Source of the DNA: Jaapia argillacea MUCL 33604
Taxonomy: Eukaryota; Basidiomycota; Agaricomycetes; Jaapiales; Jaapiaceae
Length of the DNA: 64,000 nucleotides
Assembly (NCBI GenBank): GCA_000697665.1
Contig: KL197716.1
Coordinates: forward strand, 374,641-438,640
Direction of reading: 5' to 3'
Part shown: positions 43,785 to 55,275 of the stretch, piece by piece
Layout of the letters: every line of letters begins with the position of its first letter
Position numbering within the stretch: position 1 is the first letter of the stretch
The notes under the pieces: model-generated
The model's database searches: none
What the model saw: only the letters and a program-made list of their open reading frames with translations
Told to the model about the DNA's origin: nothing
Made by a program: the position numbers and the translations under genes

Positions 43785-45591
43785 ATGCATTCTTGTCTTC
43801 GTGTTGCTGAAATCCAGCAACGAATTTTTGGTGACTTTGCAGGAATGGAGATGAGCAGGGCCGGCGCTGCCACCCTCGCTGCACTCGCTGTCACTTGCCG
43901 AACGTTCTCTGACCAAGCTCTTGATGAACTATGGAGGGATCAGTTGAACCTCGCTCAACTTGTGAGGTGCATGCCGGACGAAATGGTCCATATTGTCCCA
44001 TTCGGCCATGCACACCAGAGCGGTATTGGTGAAACAACGGAAGGCGACGTGAGTCTTTCGTTAATAATATCAACACCGTCGAACGCTGACAGTGTTGCAG
44101 TTTTGCAGGTGTCACGGTCGCTATCAATTAGTGAGTACCCCACCTCCTTGCTCTGCTATGCCTATTGATCTGGCGTAGTATTTTCGCAGGCCACCGAACG
44201 CTCGGGACCTCGATCGTTTCAACTTCTACTCTCGCAGAGTGAGGGCGTTCGGCGTTTGCTCACGCGATATTGGCTGCACTCTTTCCAATTGGGAGGTCGA
44301 TCCCACCGTGATCTACTCGTTGACCTCGTTGGCTTCGTCTCATAACCCTCTATTCCCTCGCCTTCGAACCCTCGAATGGGATCATCCAAAGCCAGATGCC
44401 TTCCTTTACCTATCGACATTCATCTCGCCTCACCTCACAAGCCTTCGTATCGACTTCCCTTGCCTGCAGAGAAAGCAATTCGTTGGGGTTCTGGCCACCA
44501 TCGCGATGAAATGTCGTAACTTGGTTGAACTAGACTTCAAGAATACTCACTATGCCACCGATGTCCAAGGGGATCAGTTCGTACGGTTCCTGTCAGTGCT
44601 CTGTTTGGATCGTCTGGAAAGGATTACAATCCACACAGACCATCTGAAGATGGACAAGATATTCTCCCTTCTAGCACCGTTGGATAGGGTTCGTTCGTTG
44701 GAGCTGAGAGACACTGCTGAGTGGTTCGGAGATGATGAGGCGGAGGGGAAACTCACTGCAAATTCACGTCGATTTTTCGTACCAAGCACGCCAGCCTTTA
44801 CGAACTTGGAATTCCTCCATTTGCACGTCCATCATCTCGAACCCTGCGTTCCTCTACTAGAAAATCTTCATGGCTCGAAGCTCCAGTCCGTATCCATCAC
44901 GTATTCGGCCTGGGTATCTCCCCTTGTTCTACATCAATGTATCGATGCCATCTCGACGCGCTGCACATTCGCTCTCTCAGAGCTCTGCCTCTCTCAAGCT
45001 GAACCTTTCTTCCCCGAGGAGGCCTCTGACCATCACTCCTTCGACGGATCAGTACTTCGAGGTCTTTTACCCTTTCCTTTCATCAGAAAGCTGCAGGTCG
45101 ACATATGCAGCCCTGTTGATCTGGATAATGAGCTCTTGAAGGACATGGCTGGGGCCTGGCCATATCTCGAAGAGTTGTTCGTTGGTGCAAATGAGGAATT
45201 GAGCAATAGGTCTCGCGTAACACTTCCCGGACTCATACCCTTCATTTCGCGATGTCGCCTCCTCTCGACCATCGGCCTACCGATTGACGCACGGGTTACC
45301 GAACCGCTCTCTAGATTGCATCCAGTGGGTTTGGCGAACGACTACATCACATCCATATCTTTCGGGAATTCCCCTATCGGCAACCCTAACGCTGTCGGCC
45401 CGTTCTTGATGACGTTGTTTCCAAGACTGCGTTGTATCCACGCAGTTGATCTTGATCAAGAGGACTCGGGTGGGCATGTTACCGGGGATGGCGGACCTGC
45501 GATTGGGTGGTCTGCTGTGTCCCAGATGTTCATGTGGCTAAGCATCGCGAGACGTGAGATCGAGAGCTCTATGGGACGTTCAGTGGGTTGA
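43785..45591 (+). CDS. F-box/LRR-like protein (568 aa)
   Basis: Exons 43,785-44,048, 44,101-44,130 (30 bp) and 44,179-45,591 join in phase 0. The N terminus MHSCLRVAEIQQRIFGDFA, then LAALAVTCRTFSDQALDELW, is a classic mushroom F-box. The tiny exon and the start of exon 3 give FCRCHGRYQLYFRRPPNARD, then LDRFNFYSRRVRAF, the usual linker before the repeats. The body has irregular leucine-rich repeats (LFPRLRTLEWDHP, HLTSLRIDFPCL, LVELDFKNTH, LERITIHTDHL, FTNLEFLHLHVHHLEPC). It probably recruits substrates to an SCF ubiquitin ligase. It is unrelated in sequence to the F-box genes at 7 and 19 kb. It lies inside the segment bounded by the inverted pheromone repeats. Confidence 0.83.
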
Positions 45592-46477
45592 TGGGTTTTC
45601 TCAAGTTTGCCTCATTCGCCATCCTCGTGGTGTTCCTCTTCGATCCCTCGCTTGGATTATACTGTATGTGTTTCTACCCGTCTGCACCATGCCGCATGTG
45701 TATTCTATTTTCAATTTATATGCTTGTTTTATGATCTGGAAATGTGCCACATCACCCCTATTGTGTGATCCAACATTGGATTCAAACTTTATCAGGTTGC
45801 TTGACGCCATGATCACTATAAGTATCCATCTCTCCCGAACTCCTCCTTGCATCGTCAAGGCTTCATCCTTCAGCTGCCCTGGGACGCTCTCGGCATCTCG
45901 GTCCGACATACCGTGACTAATATTGAACGTGCCACAAAACTTCAAAGTTCTTCTGGTTGACGAAAACGTGTGCTCCTGCTCTGCTGGAACAACCTCCATC
46001 CTCTCCGTGTTCAGTCCATAATCTCTGTTCTCCTCCCACGAAGCGGCGTCGGGATTCCCCGCTCCCACACCTCTCGGTTATCCCTCCCCTACTCACTACC
46101 AACGTTCCGCTGTCGCCGTTTTATCGATGAATCCAAGCGCTAACCAAACCTGAGGCACGTTCGATACATTTACGTCGAAAACTTCCACGAAACCTGTATC
46201 TGTTACCTTTTCCGAACGGCACCAGTGAATTGCGCCGAACACTGTTATGGTATGAGTTCGCGTTAGAACCAAGCACGTTTCTCGGGGGAGGGCTATGTCG
46301 TTGGCTCGGACTGGACAAGTGGGGATGACTATCGAACATGTATAGCTCCACCGCTCGCTTCGGTCAACAGTACATCTTGAATCGTCTCCTGTCTTTCTTC
46401 TTGGCGATCGTCTTGTCCGTCCACATCTTGGCTCTCCAGTACCTTTCCCGCCGCGATACCCCAAACTATTGCCAGCG
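45592..46477. other. intergenic region
   Basis: No gene recognised between the F-box gene and the glycosyltransferase gene. Confidence 0.4.
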
Positions 46478-48832
46478 ATGTCGACTTTCATACCCTGTGA
46501 ATACGCTGCCGGGACTGGATCGGTCTCCGGAGATTCGGAATACACTTCAGACTCCCTCACTCCCTCGCCAACTGGCACTTTCTCATCTTCATACTCTAAT
46601 GATCAAGACCAGGAACTACCGCCTCTCTCCCTAGAAGACTCTTACTACACTTACAATAAGTCTGATTCTCGTGGCCCTGGTGATACCCGCTCGACTCACG
46701 ATACCCATATTAACGACGATTCCGACTCTGACTTGGATTTGGAGGCCCATGACGCGAGCCAGAAAAAGAAATTAAGAATCGCGATCATTACGGAGAACTT
46801 TCTACCCAAAGTAGATGGAGTCACCAGGACACTCTGCAGACTGTTGGATTATTTGGGGACTGAAGGCCATGAGGCAATTATTTTGGGACCCGGGGCGAAA
46901 GAGGTGAGCCTTTTTTTCTACCAAGATTCAATTTTGTTTGGGCGCGGTTTGTGGCGATCGGTTGCTGAAAGTGTAAAGGCTAATATCTCAATTTTGGGTT
47001 GCGGCTGTCTTTCCCGCGAACTCTCCGAGTCGCACTCGAGCTTGAAAGTCATTTAGCTTTTTTGACTTCCTGAGATTCACCGGTGGTTGAAGCTCTAGAG
47101 CTCCATCATCTTAATTTCGGTCCGCGATGAGAATCCCGATTCTAGATCTCTCGTCCAAATATACCTCACCCTCAGTCCTATCCGACACTAACTCCACCTC
47201 TCACACAGGGCAATTTCCCAACTTTCCACCACCACCGAACACCCGGCCTCCCCCTCTCCTCCCTCAATCTCTACGGCGATGGCCTTTCTCTAAACTTCTT
47301 CCCCCCATCATTCCTTCCCACCCTCCTCACATTCAAACCCGATGTCATACATTTTGTAGATCCGATATGGTTGGGAGCGCAGGGCGTACCCGTGACTGAG
47401 GCGTTGTGCGGTGGTATACCGAGGGTAGGAAGCTATCATACGAATTTGGCGAGTTATGCGGGGTTGTTTGGGTGGGGATGGCTTGGGGGTTGGGTTTGGG
47501 GGTTGCAGAGGTTGTTACATTCCAGGTTAGTTTTGAATTATCACTATTGAGATCGTGAAGTGTTAACAATGATCTTACTTATTTGTTCTGCGCAGGTTAT
47601 TATTGACATTCGTACCATCACCGTCGACGTCGTCCATGCTGGTATCCCATGGATTCGCACAAGATCGTCTTCGTCTCTGGCCAAGAGGAGTCGACACCAG
47701 CTTCTTCACCCCTTCAAAACGTGATCGCGCACTCCGTCGTAAGTGGTTATTCGGCAAAGATGGCCATGACGTTAGGGGCGACTCGGACGGCATCATCCTG
47801 TTATACGTCGGCCGATTATCTTGGGAGAAGAACTTACGGCTTCTTGTCGAGACCTTCAAGTCGCTTTGCGCTACTTCCTCAATGCCAAAGCATTGCAACT
47901 TGGTTTTCGTGGGTGATGGCCCTGCGAAGAAAGCTATGGAGGATTTGTGTGTGTCGTATGGATTGATGGGTGGGAAGGGTATGCGGGATCGAGTGGTCTT
48001 CGAGGGACATAGGAAGGGAGAGGAGCTGGCGAAGATGTATGCCAGTGCCGACCTGTTTTGTTTCCCAAGTTGGACTGAGACATTTGTAAGTTTCCTGTTT
48101 TCCAGTGCACCTAGCAATTGGGGTTGGGTATCTCGCTTGTATGCTGACATTTGAATGTAGGGCCAAGTGGTTATTGAAGCTCAAGGTTCTGGGCTACCTG
48201 TTATCGGGTTGCAAGCTGAAGGCGTACGAGACCTTGTTGAACATGACAAAACAGGTCTTCTCCTCCCTCTCTCCTCCCTCTCCTCCTCTCTCCCTCTCCC
48301 GTCTTCTTCCTCCTCACCCCCAACCGAACCCTCCCCTCACACCCTCTTCGCTCCCACCTCCTTAACCTTCTCCCTCGCCGTAACACTCTATTCCACTCTC
48401 ATCCTCTCCCTCATTCACAACCCTACCAAGAGAAAGCAGATGGGCGAAGCGGCGTTGGAAGCTGCTAGCAGACATCGTTGGAGTGAAGCTATGGGGAAGA
48501 TCGTGAAGGGATACAGGGAGGCTATCATGATTAAGAGGAGGATGGAGGCTAGGAAGGTTAGGAGGCTTGCTGAGAGGCAGAAAAGGAGGGAGGAGGCTGA
48601 GACTAAGGGAGGCTTTGGGCTTGGGAGGCTGTTTCGGAGGCGCGGAGGTGAGGGGTTGAAATCGCGGAGACCGTTTGATGAGTTGCAGTGTGGCGATGAG
48701 GGTGAACGTGGCAGTAGGATCGAGGGTCAGATCATTGCGGAGGATCGGTTGGGCAGGGTGAAGAGAAAGAACGATGAGCTTCTGGCAGAGGTGTCGTCGC
48801 TATACAGCAATGGTGGTCAGTCGTCTTCATAG
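46478..48832 (+). CDS. GT4-type glycosyltransferase (about 634 aa)
   Basis: Modelled exons: 46,478-46,903; 47,209-47,525; 47,596-48,085; 48,161-48,832. After an acidic N terminus comes LRIAIITENFLPKVDGVTRT, the nucleotide-sugar enzyme start typical of SQD2/MgtA-like family-4 transferases, then HFVDPIWLGAQGVPVTEALC, VGSYHTNLASYAGLFGW and LWPRGVDTSFFTP. The donor-binding C domain has LLYVGRLSWEKNLRLLVETF, LVFVGDGPAKKAMEDL and the E-x7-E-like FGQVVIEAQGSGLPVIGL. It would transfer a sugar from a nucleotide donor, possibly mannose onto a lipid or glycan; the acceptor is unknown. The first intron (305 bp) is long for this genome, so a small exon may be missing. The tail after 48,440 is basic and helical (RRMEARKVRRLAERQKRREE). 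Confidence 0.83.
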
Positions 48833-51212
48833 ATGATTCCCGACACGAGTTAACGTCTGTCTACCCTTAGGCTTAGCGGCGCGATCTGTTATCCTGCTCC
48901 TGGGCTTTTATAGCCTGATGTCTCTGATCCTCGCTTCTGGACGACTCTTATAGTGGTTTGGAGCCAGTGGCTCATAGAATGGTGTGTTGTGTATCAGACT
49001 CATTCGCTGGTTTTGTTATGTGTTTGTAGTGTTGTTTCATTCTGATCGGTTATATCCATGACTTTCTTCCTCTGTAGAGGCTTGTAGCCTTAATAACGAT
49101 GTTTTATGTACTAACGAAATGATGAGGACGTGAACCTATCTGACTCGAGAGCGATACTGTCTGATGCAGTGGACTTTTCTGCTTCTTCAAGTCCTTGCCA
49201 GTGGACCCCTTGGTTGTGATTATGGTTGTGACCGTGACAGAGGCGTCTCTTCCCCAAGTTCCACTTGCTCTCAAAAAAGACTTTTCATGCAGGAGGCTGG
49301 CTACGCCAACTCCTTAATCCCCTTGGCTGTCTTTTGCGTCGTATATGATGGTGCTGTGTTACGGGTCGTATCATGGGTCGAACCACCCACTAGCCTCGAC
49401 GCGTTCTGATCACGGTCTTTATACGTATGGATATGCACCACCGAGGGGAAGTGGCGCCCATATCCTCGACTTCATCACATTCGACAATCCCTCTTAAACA
49501 TCCGACAGCACCCGGATTCCCCGTCTGGCGCAAGCGTATGCATATATCCCCCACACCACGGCATTTACGAATCAAACAATGGAGGACGAGTGGAGTTCGA
49601 TCAGTTTCGAGTGCCCCGAGTTGAACAGTCTGCAGTTGCTTTGACTCGCCTCTCAGAAACCCAGCTTTATGCTCTGGCGATAGTTGTAAGTTTTCTTTTG
49701 CTTCTCTTAAAACTCTCGTGGTGCTTGTTTCCGCGTTCGCTGGTGGAGCCCAACTCCCAACATTCCTTTGTCACTACCCAATTTTGGCCTGATTGACGAT
49801 CGCTAAGATTAACTGGGAAGGGCATACTTCCGAAGACTCAGAAATTACTTTCAAGCACACCAAAGTATTCGTCCCCTCAAGAATTTGGTACTTTGCGACC
49901 ATAAAGCCAACCTTGTGGAATGGATACTGTTGCCTCATCTCAATTCAAGCGTTTCAGAATAATTCCACGTCGCACCTCATCCCCGTCGATGTCCACAACG
50001 TTGCCGAGCTCCTTCGCGCGGGTGGACCAACCCTCCGCCACTTACTAATATCTTGACCAGATGGATCCAGGTGACCGTCAATCCAAGAGTAGAACCCTTA
50101 CTGTACGCTACTTTTCCCCTCGTTCTATTCTTCGCGCGTGAAATTAATGTCAAATTTATTTCGATTCGTCTTTTCGTTCGTCTTCCCAGCCTGTTTGAAC
50201 ACTTCTGTCTTGATCAGTCCCGACAATACCGAACCGAAAACCGTCACACTGATGATACTGGCCCTTTCGTCAGCACCCTACATTAGAGCTCTTATATCTT
50301 GGGCCAGCAAGAATCTCCGCGTCATCGCATGTTTCGGGCAACCTCGCCATCTCTACCATCAGCTAGACGATCGTCGACAATCTACTAGGCGCCGCTACCT
50401 TGACACGCTTGACAGTGATGGCTGTTCATCCCGGGGTTCCTCAGGAAAGGTGGGCATTATACCATCACTTGCCGTCCATCCGTATCCGGGGTATCTCACG
50501 GCGAGGTGAAAGTGGTCTAACGCGACAAGGTATTCCTGCCATATTGTATTAACCTGCCGTCTCCTCGACCCACCCACCGTGTCCCTTCCCCGAATCCCTG
50601 AAATTTTCGCTCCACTTGGTTGCAACTGCAGAAGCGCACACCACCTGTCATAGGTCCTTCTCCCCCGTCGATCCTATGTTTCATGGCTCTCGTAATTGAG
50701 CCCTCTCTCAGTGCCTTTTCATTTCGAGATACACACGGGCACTCGCAGTCCAAATCTACACGCGGTTTTAGATCGATAACCTTGTCCCTCGGAGCCTTTC
50801 CCCACTTCTCCGGCAGTTTGCCTCATAACTCACGACATCCTCCAGCCTTGACTCCCGATAATCTCGCGATTGTCAAGATTACACCAGGCTGTCGAATCTG
50901 AATGGAATCTCATGACATCATATCACACCTTATCCTCGAGGAAGCAGGATGTACGAGATGTAGGATTGGATGGATGGGCGGATGAATGTGCCGAAGTGTG
51001 TAAGATTTGCTAGTACAGAAGGGTTCTGCAGACGGACACCTCCCATATCGATGTAGCGCAGGCCCTGAGGCCTCTTCCAACACACACCATATCGTCAGAA
51101 ACCTGTTCACTGGCATCCGTCATTTTTTTCTTCGTTTGATAGGTGACGAGGGCGGTACTTAAGGACTGGCGTCAGGAAGGAACTTCGCCGAATGTTCGCG
51201 GAGGGTTGAAAG
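48833..51212. other. 2.4-kb region without a confident gene
   Basis: Short coding-like pieces occur around 49,430-50,050, such as a hydrophobic stretch AIVVSFLLLLLKLSWC and VAELLRAGGPTLRHLLIS, which resembles an LRR tail. They do not join into a gene. It may be a decayed F-box gene. Confidence 0.4.
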
Positions 51213-52007
51213 ATGAACTGCTTGCAGAGGCTGTGCGACCGATCGAGTTCGGATAAGGAATCCCCTACACGTGTTCTCTGCGAAGGAATGGATTCTGAGG
51301 ACCAGTCCTCCAAGCTCCCCATTTCTGTACCCACTACCAGTTACACTCTCAGCGAATCCAAAATAACAGACACTCCGTCGATGCCTACGCTGAACGGATC
51401 AAGTCAAAAGCTGCACGCCGACCACAGCTCCTCCTCGTTATCACACCACCCACACCACTGCAGAGTCCTGCTCCTCCTCGATACCCAAGTCTCGCTGCTA
51501 TCGCCTCAAACGGGCGTGCCAGCGGCCCTTAACCTGCGCCAGAACATCTCCCAGATTCTATCCGAAGCTCGCCAATCTTCACCTCGACCACTGATCATCC
51601 ACGTCAGAAACAGTGGAGATGTCGGCGAGCCCGATGAGCCCAATACACCAGGCTGGCAGCTCCTGTTCACACCCCTCTCTAACGAGCCCGTCATTGACAA
51701 ACTTAAAAACAATGCGTTCGCGGGAACGAAGTTAGGAGAGTTGATCAGACCGGATGCGGAGATAGTAGTCGTCGGGATGCAAAGTGATTTCTGCGTGAGG
51801 GCCACTTGCTCGGCAGCGCTGGGGAGAGGAAATGAAGTGCTGTTAATTAGAGGGGCTCATGGAACTTATGATAGGATAGAGGTGTGGAATGGAGGAGGGA
51901 TCACGCCAGCTGCGACCATCGAGAGTGAGATCGAGGAGGAGTTGGAGGAGGCTGGAGTCATCCTGTTGGATATGAAGGATTTACCGGGTATATTTTCTGA
52001 TCGTTGA
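51213..52007 (+). CDS. isochorismatase-family cysteine hydrolase (264 aa)
   Basis: A single uninterrupted frame from the ATG at 51,213. An N-terminal extension of about 85 low-complexity residues precedes the fold. The catalytic triad of the family is visible: Asp in CRVLLLLDTQVSLL, Lys in VIDKLKNNAF and Cys in VVVGMQSDFCVRATCSAAL. The segment before the Cys (AEIVVVGMQSDFCV) and LIRGAHGTYDR follow the usual order. These enzymes hydrolyse small amides or enol ethers (nicotinamidase, N-carbamoylsarcosine amidase and isochorismatase types); the substrate here cannot be assigned. The C terminus IEEELEEAGVILLDMKDL completes the fold. It lies between the glycosyltransferase and the right arm of the inverted repeat. 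Confidence 0.87.
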   Translation: MNCLQRLCDRSSSDKESPTRVLCEGMDSEDQSSKLPISVPTTSYTLSESKITDTPSMPTLNGSSQKLHADHSSSSLSHHPHHCRVLLLLDTQVSLLSPQTGVPAALNLRQNISQILSEARQSSPRPLIIHVRNSGDVGEPDEPNTPGWQLLFTPLSNEPVIDKLKNNAFAGTKLGELIRPDAEIVVVGMQSDFCVRATCSAALGRGNEVLLIRGAHGTYDRIEVWNGGGITPAATIESEIEEELEEAGVILLDMKDLPGIFSDR

Positions 52008-53429
52008 CACCAGAAGATCGGCCGTATCGACAATCGTTCGGTATCGGTTCATATGGCCGTTCTCCGCATTCCATTTCACCAGACCTGCTTTACATCTCAT
52101 CGGACAAGAAAGTCGCTCGCACCTCGAATTGCATACCAGTCCATCGCATTGCATTGTATAGTATCTTGCATTTCCCCAAGGTGGTCCCGTCTTACCCTTC
52201 CGTATACCGGCCGCATATTATCTCCCCCGTTCGTCCCTTAGCCACCGATGTATCGTAAAGTAGCCCACCCTGCTTGTGCTCCGCTGCGAGAAGTTCATTA
52301 AGTGGGGTCGTGTGACCGTTTCTGTCTTGCTCTAGGGTGGAAAGAAACTCGGGGTATTTGGTCAGGTTCGAGAGAAGAGGTGGGGTAGGTCAATATTGAG
52401 CGGTTCTAATGGGTCATGATGTCACCAAATTCCTGGATGCGGTGTTCAGAAACTGACCGAGGGAGCACTAACATAAGCATACCGACAATCATATGATTCA
52501 TTCGACGACTTCAGAGCTTCGCGGTGCCCAAGACCATGACCGTCCGATAAAATCACCAACGATGGGCACTTGCACGCATGGCACTACCCAGTATTTCCGC
52601 CTTCGATGAAAATGTAGCTCGATGTCTAACTCAGATCGTGGATGAATAACGAACTGTGTATCTCGGCATCACAGCCCGATGACTATATCAAACCTGCTAG
52701 ATTTTAGGCGGGGCAGCGCTGGAGGCGAGGACGGTCATTTATTTGCCTTGGTTCAACCACGAGGGGACCGAGATCCAACTGTCGCGCTACAAGTCCGATC
52801 AGCTGGGGTGTTGTAAGCTTCAGATTAGAAGGGTTAAGAGGAGCCCACCACGACGAAGTATCGCGTTCCGCACACCCGACACCTGAGACGAGGAAATCGA
52901 GCAATCCGAGCGAGTAAAAAAGCTGAACGACGTCAGATGCTGGTCATAATATTACGTGTTTGGGGTAGACCTGGCACCCCATTAAAATGGGCGGCCACTG
53001 TCAGCATACCATGAATTTCGGAAATTTATCCAGGGGTGAATTGGAGGCGAACATTCGGGACGAAGATCAGAAGGACGCGAAAAGTTCAATGTCACAGCTG
53101 CGTGACATTTCTTGTGCGTTTGTGACATTCACCTAGAGCTCTGACTTCAACTTTGACCTAGCACTTGGCAGCCTGCGCCTTCGCATTCCGTCAAATTGAC
53201 GACTTGAAGATCAAGGAACTGCTGCCGGCGGCGCATCCTTATCCTTGCACATGGCTTTTGACCCACCCTGTCCGGAGTTCAACACGACATCCACGATCAT
53301 CAATGTCCAAGCTCGTAGCCTCGTAAGCACTAAACGCGCCAGTTGACATCCGCGAAAATCCATGATCCCATGAGTTCCCCGTTCGATCGAGAACTTTGCG
53401 GGGCCTTGCGCAGAAATGCAACAACCGCT
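52008..53429. other. intergenic region
   Basis: No supported gene, RNA or repeat between the hydrolase gene and the right arm of the inverted repeat. Confidence 0.4.
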
Positions 53430-53726
53430 GGATAACAAATACTGATACAAGCCTTCGTAGGCGGAATTTACACGCCTACTGAAACTCTCCAAACCTTTCA
53501 AACTCTCCAACAAGAAGTACCGATACGAAAGAAGCTGGCGGAGTAAGCACGCCGTGATCCACCCTTCCACTCCCTCTCCGTCCCCAACAGTAGTGAGTGC
53601 TGATACAAATGAATGCCTAGATCAAAACGAGTTGTTATGAATATTCGACTCGATAAGGAGATCCGTAGGCGATGACTCACGAATACCCGCGCAATGTCGA
53701 ATAAGTTAAGGGCGAACACCGACCGT

Positions 53727-53891
53727 CTAGGCGATGACGCAGTACGAGTTGCCTCCACCTCCACCGTCCTCCTCATTGGTAGGTGTGTTGACCGGTGTGG
53801 TATTGCAGACGACGCAGTAGGAGTTGCCTCCACCTCCGCCGTCCTCGCGGTCGGTGGGAGTATCGATGATGGTGGCGAAGAAGGTATCCAT
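53727..53891 (-). CDS. two-unit lipopeptide pheromone-precursor-like gene (P4, 54 aa)
   Basis: Minus strand, single exon: MDTFFATIIDTPTDR, unit 1 EDGGGGGNSYCVVC, the linker NTTPVNTPTNE, unit 2 EDGGGGGNSYCVIA. Compared with P3 it lacks a few residues before the first unit (the EDN of IIEDNTP), a change that keeps the frame and leaves both units untouched. This suggests selection on the repeated peptide rather than on the leader. The TATA box is at 53,982-53,988. Family and processing as for P2. Confidence 0.85.
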   Translation of the reverse strand: MDTFFATIIDTPTDREDGGGGGNSYCVVCNTTPVNTPTNEEDGGGGGNSYCVIA

Positions 53892-53981
53892 TTATGAAGA
53901 TGAGGATGGACTGAGCGAAAATCTGAGGATTTCGAGTGATGTGGGTGTTGAGCTGAGGAAGCTTGGTGTTGCTGACTCCGA

Positions 53982-53988
53982 TTTTATA
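53982..53988 (-). promoter_or_regulatory. TATA box of P4
   Basis: TATAAAA on the minus strand, 91 bp before the ATG at 53,891, in the same GAAAGCTATAAA context as P3. Confidence 0.6.
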
Positions 53989-54753
53989 GCTTTCCACCGC
54001 TGGCGTTTGGGCCCGCATCGACCTTCTGCATGACCTGCCTTTGTCGCAGCAAATGCCCAATTCCGACTGGGGACACAATAATCGACCATGTTTCCCTTTT
54101 TTTCGCATCTCGAGTGGTGACCGCGATGAGCCAGGGACAAAAGCGACCGTTGGGACAATTAACCAAACTCGACCGTTGACACGAAGGGGGCCAGAGTCTC
54201 TCAGCTCATTGGCCATTCCTCAAGACATTTTGGGTATCAGGTATTTCAGGTATTCGTAAATGACAAGTACGCTTCAGCTCTATTCCTCGGTGGGTTACGC
54301 AGGCGCCAGGTAGAAGTTCGCCTTTTGTTACCGTGGGTTAAGCTAGTCCTGCTGGCTCTTGTATATCTAGAGAGGTGTTCGTTGAAAGTTTGCGACCATA
54401 CCGCAATCGTGATGATCCGGTGGCTTTTGAAATAGCCTCAGCGAGAGTTTTGTTAGCCTCGTCTCTCTTTTGTCTTGGTGTCTTTATATACCCCCTGATC
54501 TCCAGCATCGAAGATCTCGATGTAAAGTCTGTTTCATTAACCTCGTGTCGTTGACATCGTGTCCTATTGTTCACTCGCGTGGGTGTTGTGTTTTTCGTCC
54601 CAGAAGACCTGTTGGCTCTCGGCTTGAAATCGAAGAAAAAAGGCTATGTCTCATTCGGCTAAGGCTCTTATTGTTCTTAATTTTACGGGGCAATGGAGGA
54701 AAGAGGGCCAATGCAGGTATCATCAAGTTGAAATGATGACGAGCAAGATGATG

Positions 54754-54760
54754 TATAAAA
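54754..54760 (+). promoter_or_regulatory. TATA box of P5
   Basis: TATAAAA, 51 bp before the ATG, the same spacing as in P2. Confidence 0.65.
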
Positions 54761-54810
54761 GCGATGCTGGATGAGAGGAGAGACCTCAGCAAACCCACAT
54801 CATCATCACA

Positions 54811-54984
54811 ATGGATTCCTTCTTCACCACCACCATCATCGAGGATAACACCCCCATCGATCGCGAGGACGGCGGAGGCGGAGGCAACTCTTACTGCGTC
54901 GTCTGCAATACCACCCCGGTCAGCACACCCAGCAACGAGGAGGATGGCGGAGGTGGAGGGAACTCCTATTGCGTCGTTGCCTAG
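54811..54984 (+). CDS. two-unit lipopeptide pheromone-precursor-like gene (P5, 57 aa)
   Basis: Single exon: MDSFFTTTIIEDNTPIDR, unit 1 EDGGGGGNSYCVVC, the linker NTTPVSTPSNE, unit 2 EDGGGGGNSYCVVA, stop. It differs from P2 by only two linker residues (V for I, S for T). The leader CCTCAGCAAACCCACATCATC is shared with P2 and, more loosely, with the pseudogene P1. Two boxes (GCGTGCATAATTCCGCC near 55,153 and GCGTGTCAATTCCGC near 55,231) follow the gene and recur after P1-P4. Family and processing as for P2. Confidence 0.85.
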   Translation: MDSFFTTTIIEDNTPIDREDGGGGGNSYCVVCNTTPVSTPSNEEDGGGGGNSYCVVA

Positions 54985-55275
54985 ATGGCCAACGCTCGCC
55001 CATAACTTATTCGGAATCGGGCTTGTATTCGTAAGTCTCCAAGTTCATCCTTGCCAGTTCAAAATACCGACGATCAGCCATCGATACGTAGACATCATAT
55101 GTATTGGCACTCACCACATTGTCGGATATCGGGGAGGGAGGATGGATCGCGGCGTGCATAATTCCGCCAGCATATTTCACTTTGGGCCTTGCGTTTTTGA
55201 GACTTGGGACTTTGAGAGGAGGGTTGGTAGGCGTGTCAATTCCGCTTACGAAGGGGTGTATCAGTATTCGTTCCT

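Larger units (their letters stand above)
53430..55275. repeat. right arm of the inverted duplication (pheromone pair P4/P5)
   Basis: Reverse complement of 40,550-42,420, with diverged intergenic sequence. Gene order and orientation are mirrored, so each arm has a divergent pair with the CVIA gene towards the enclosed 11 kb and the CVVA gene on the outside. Confidence 0.85.
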
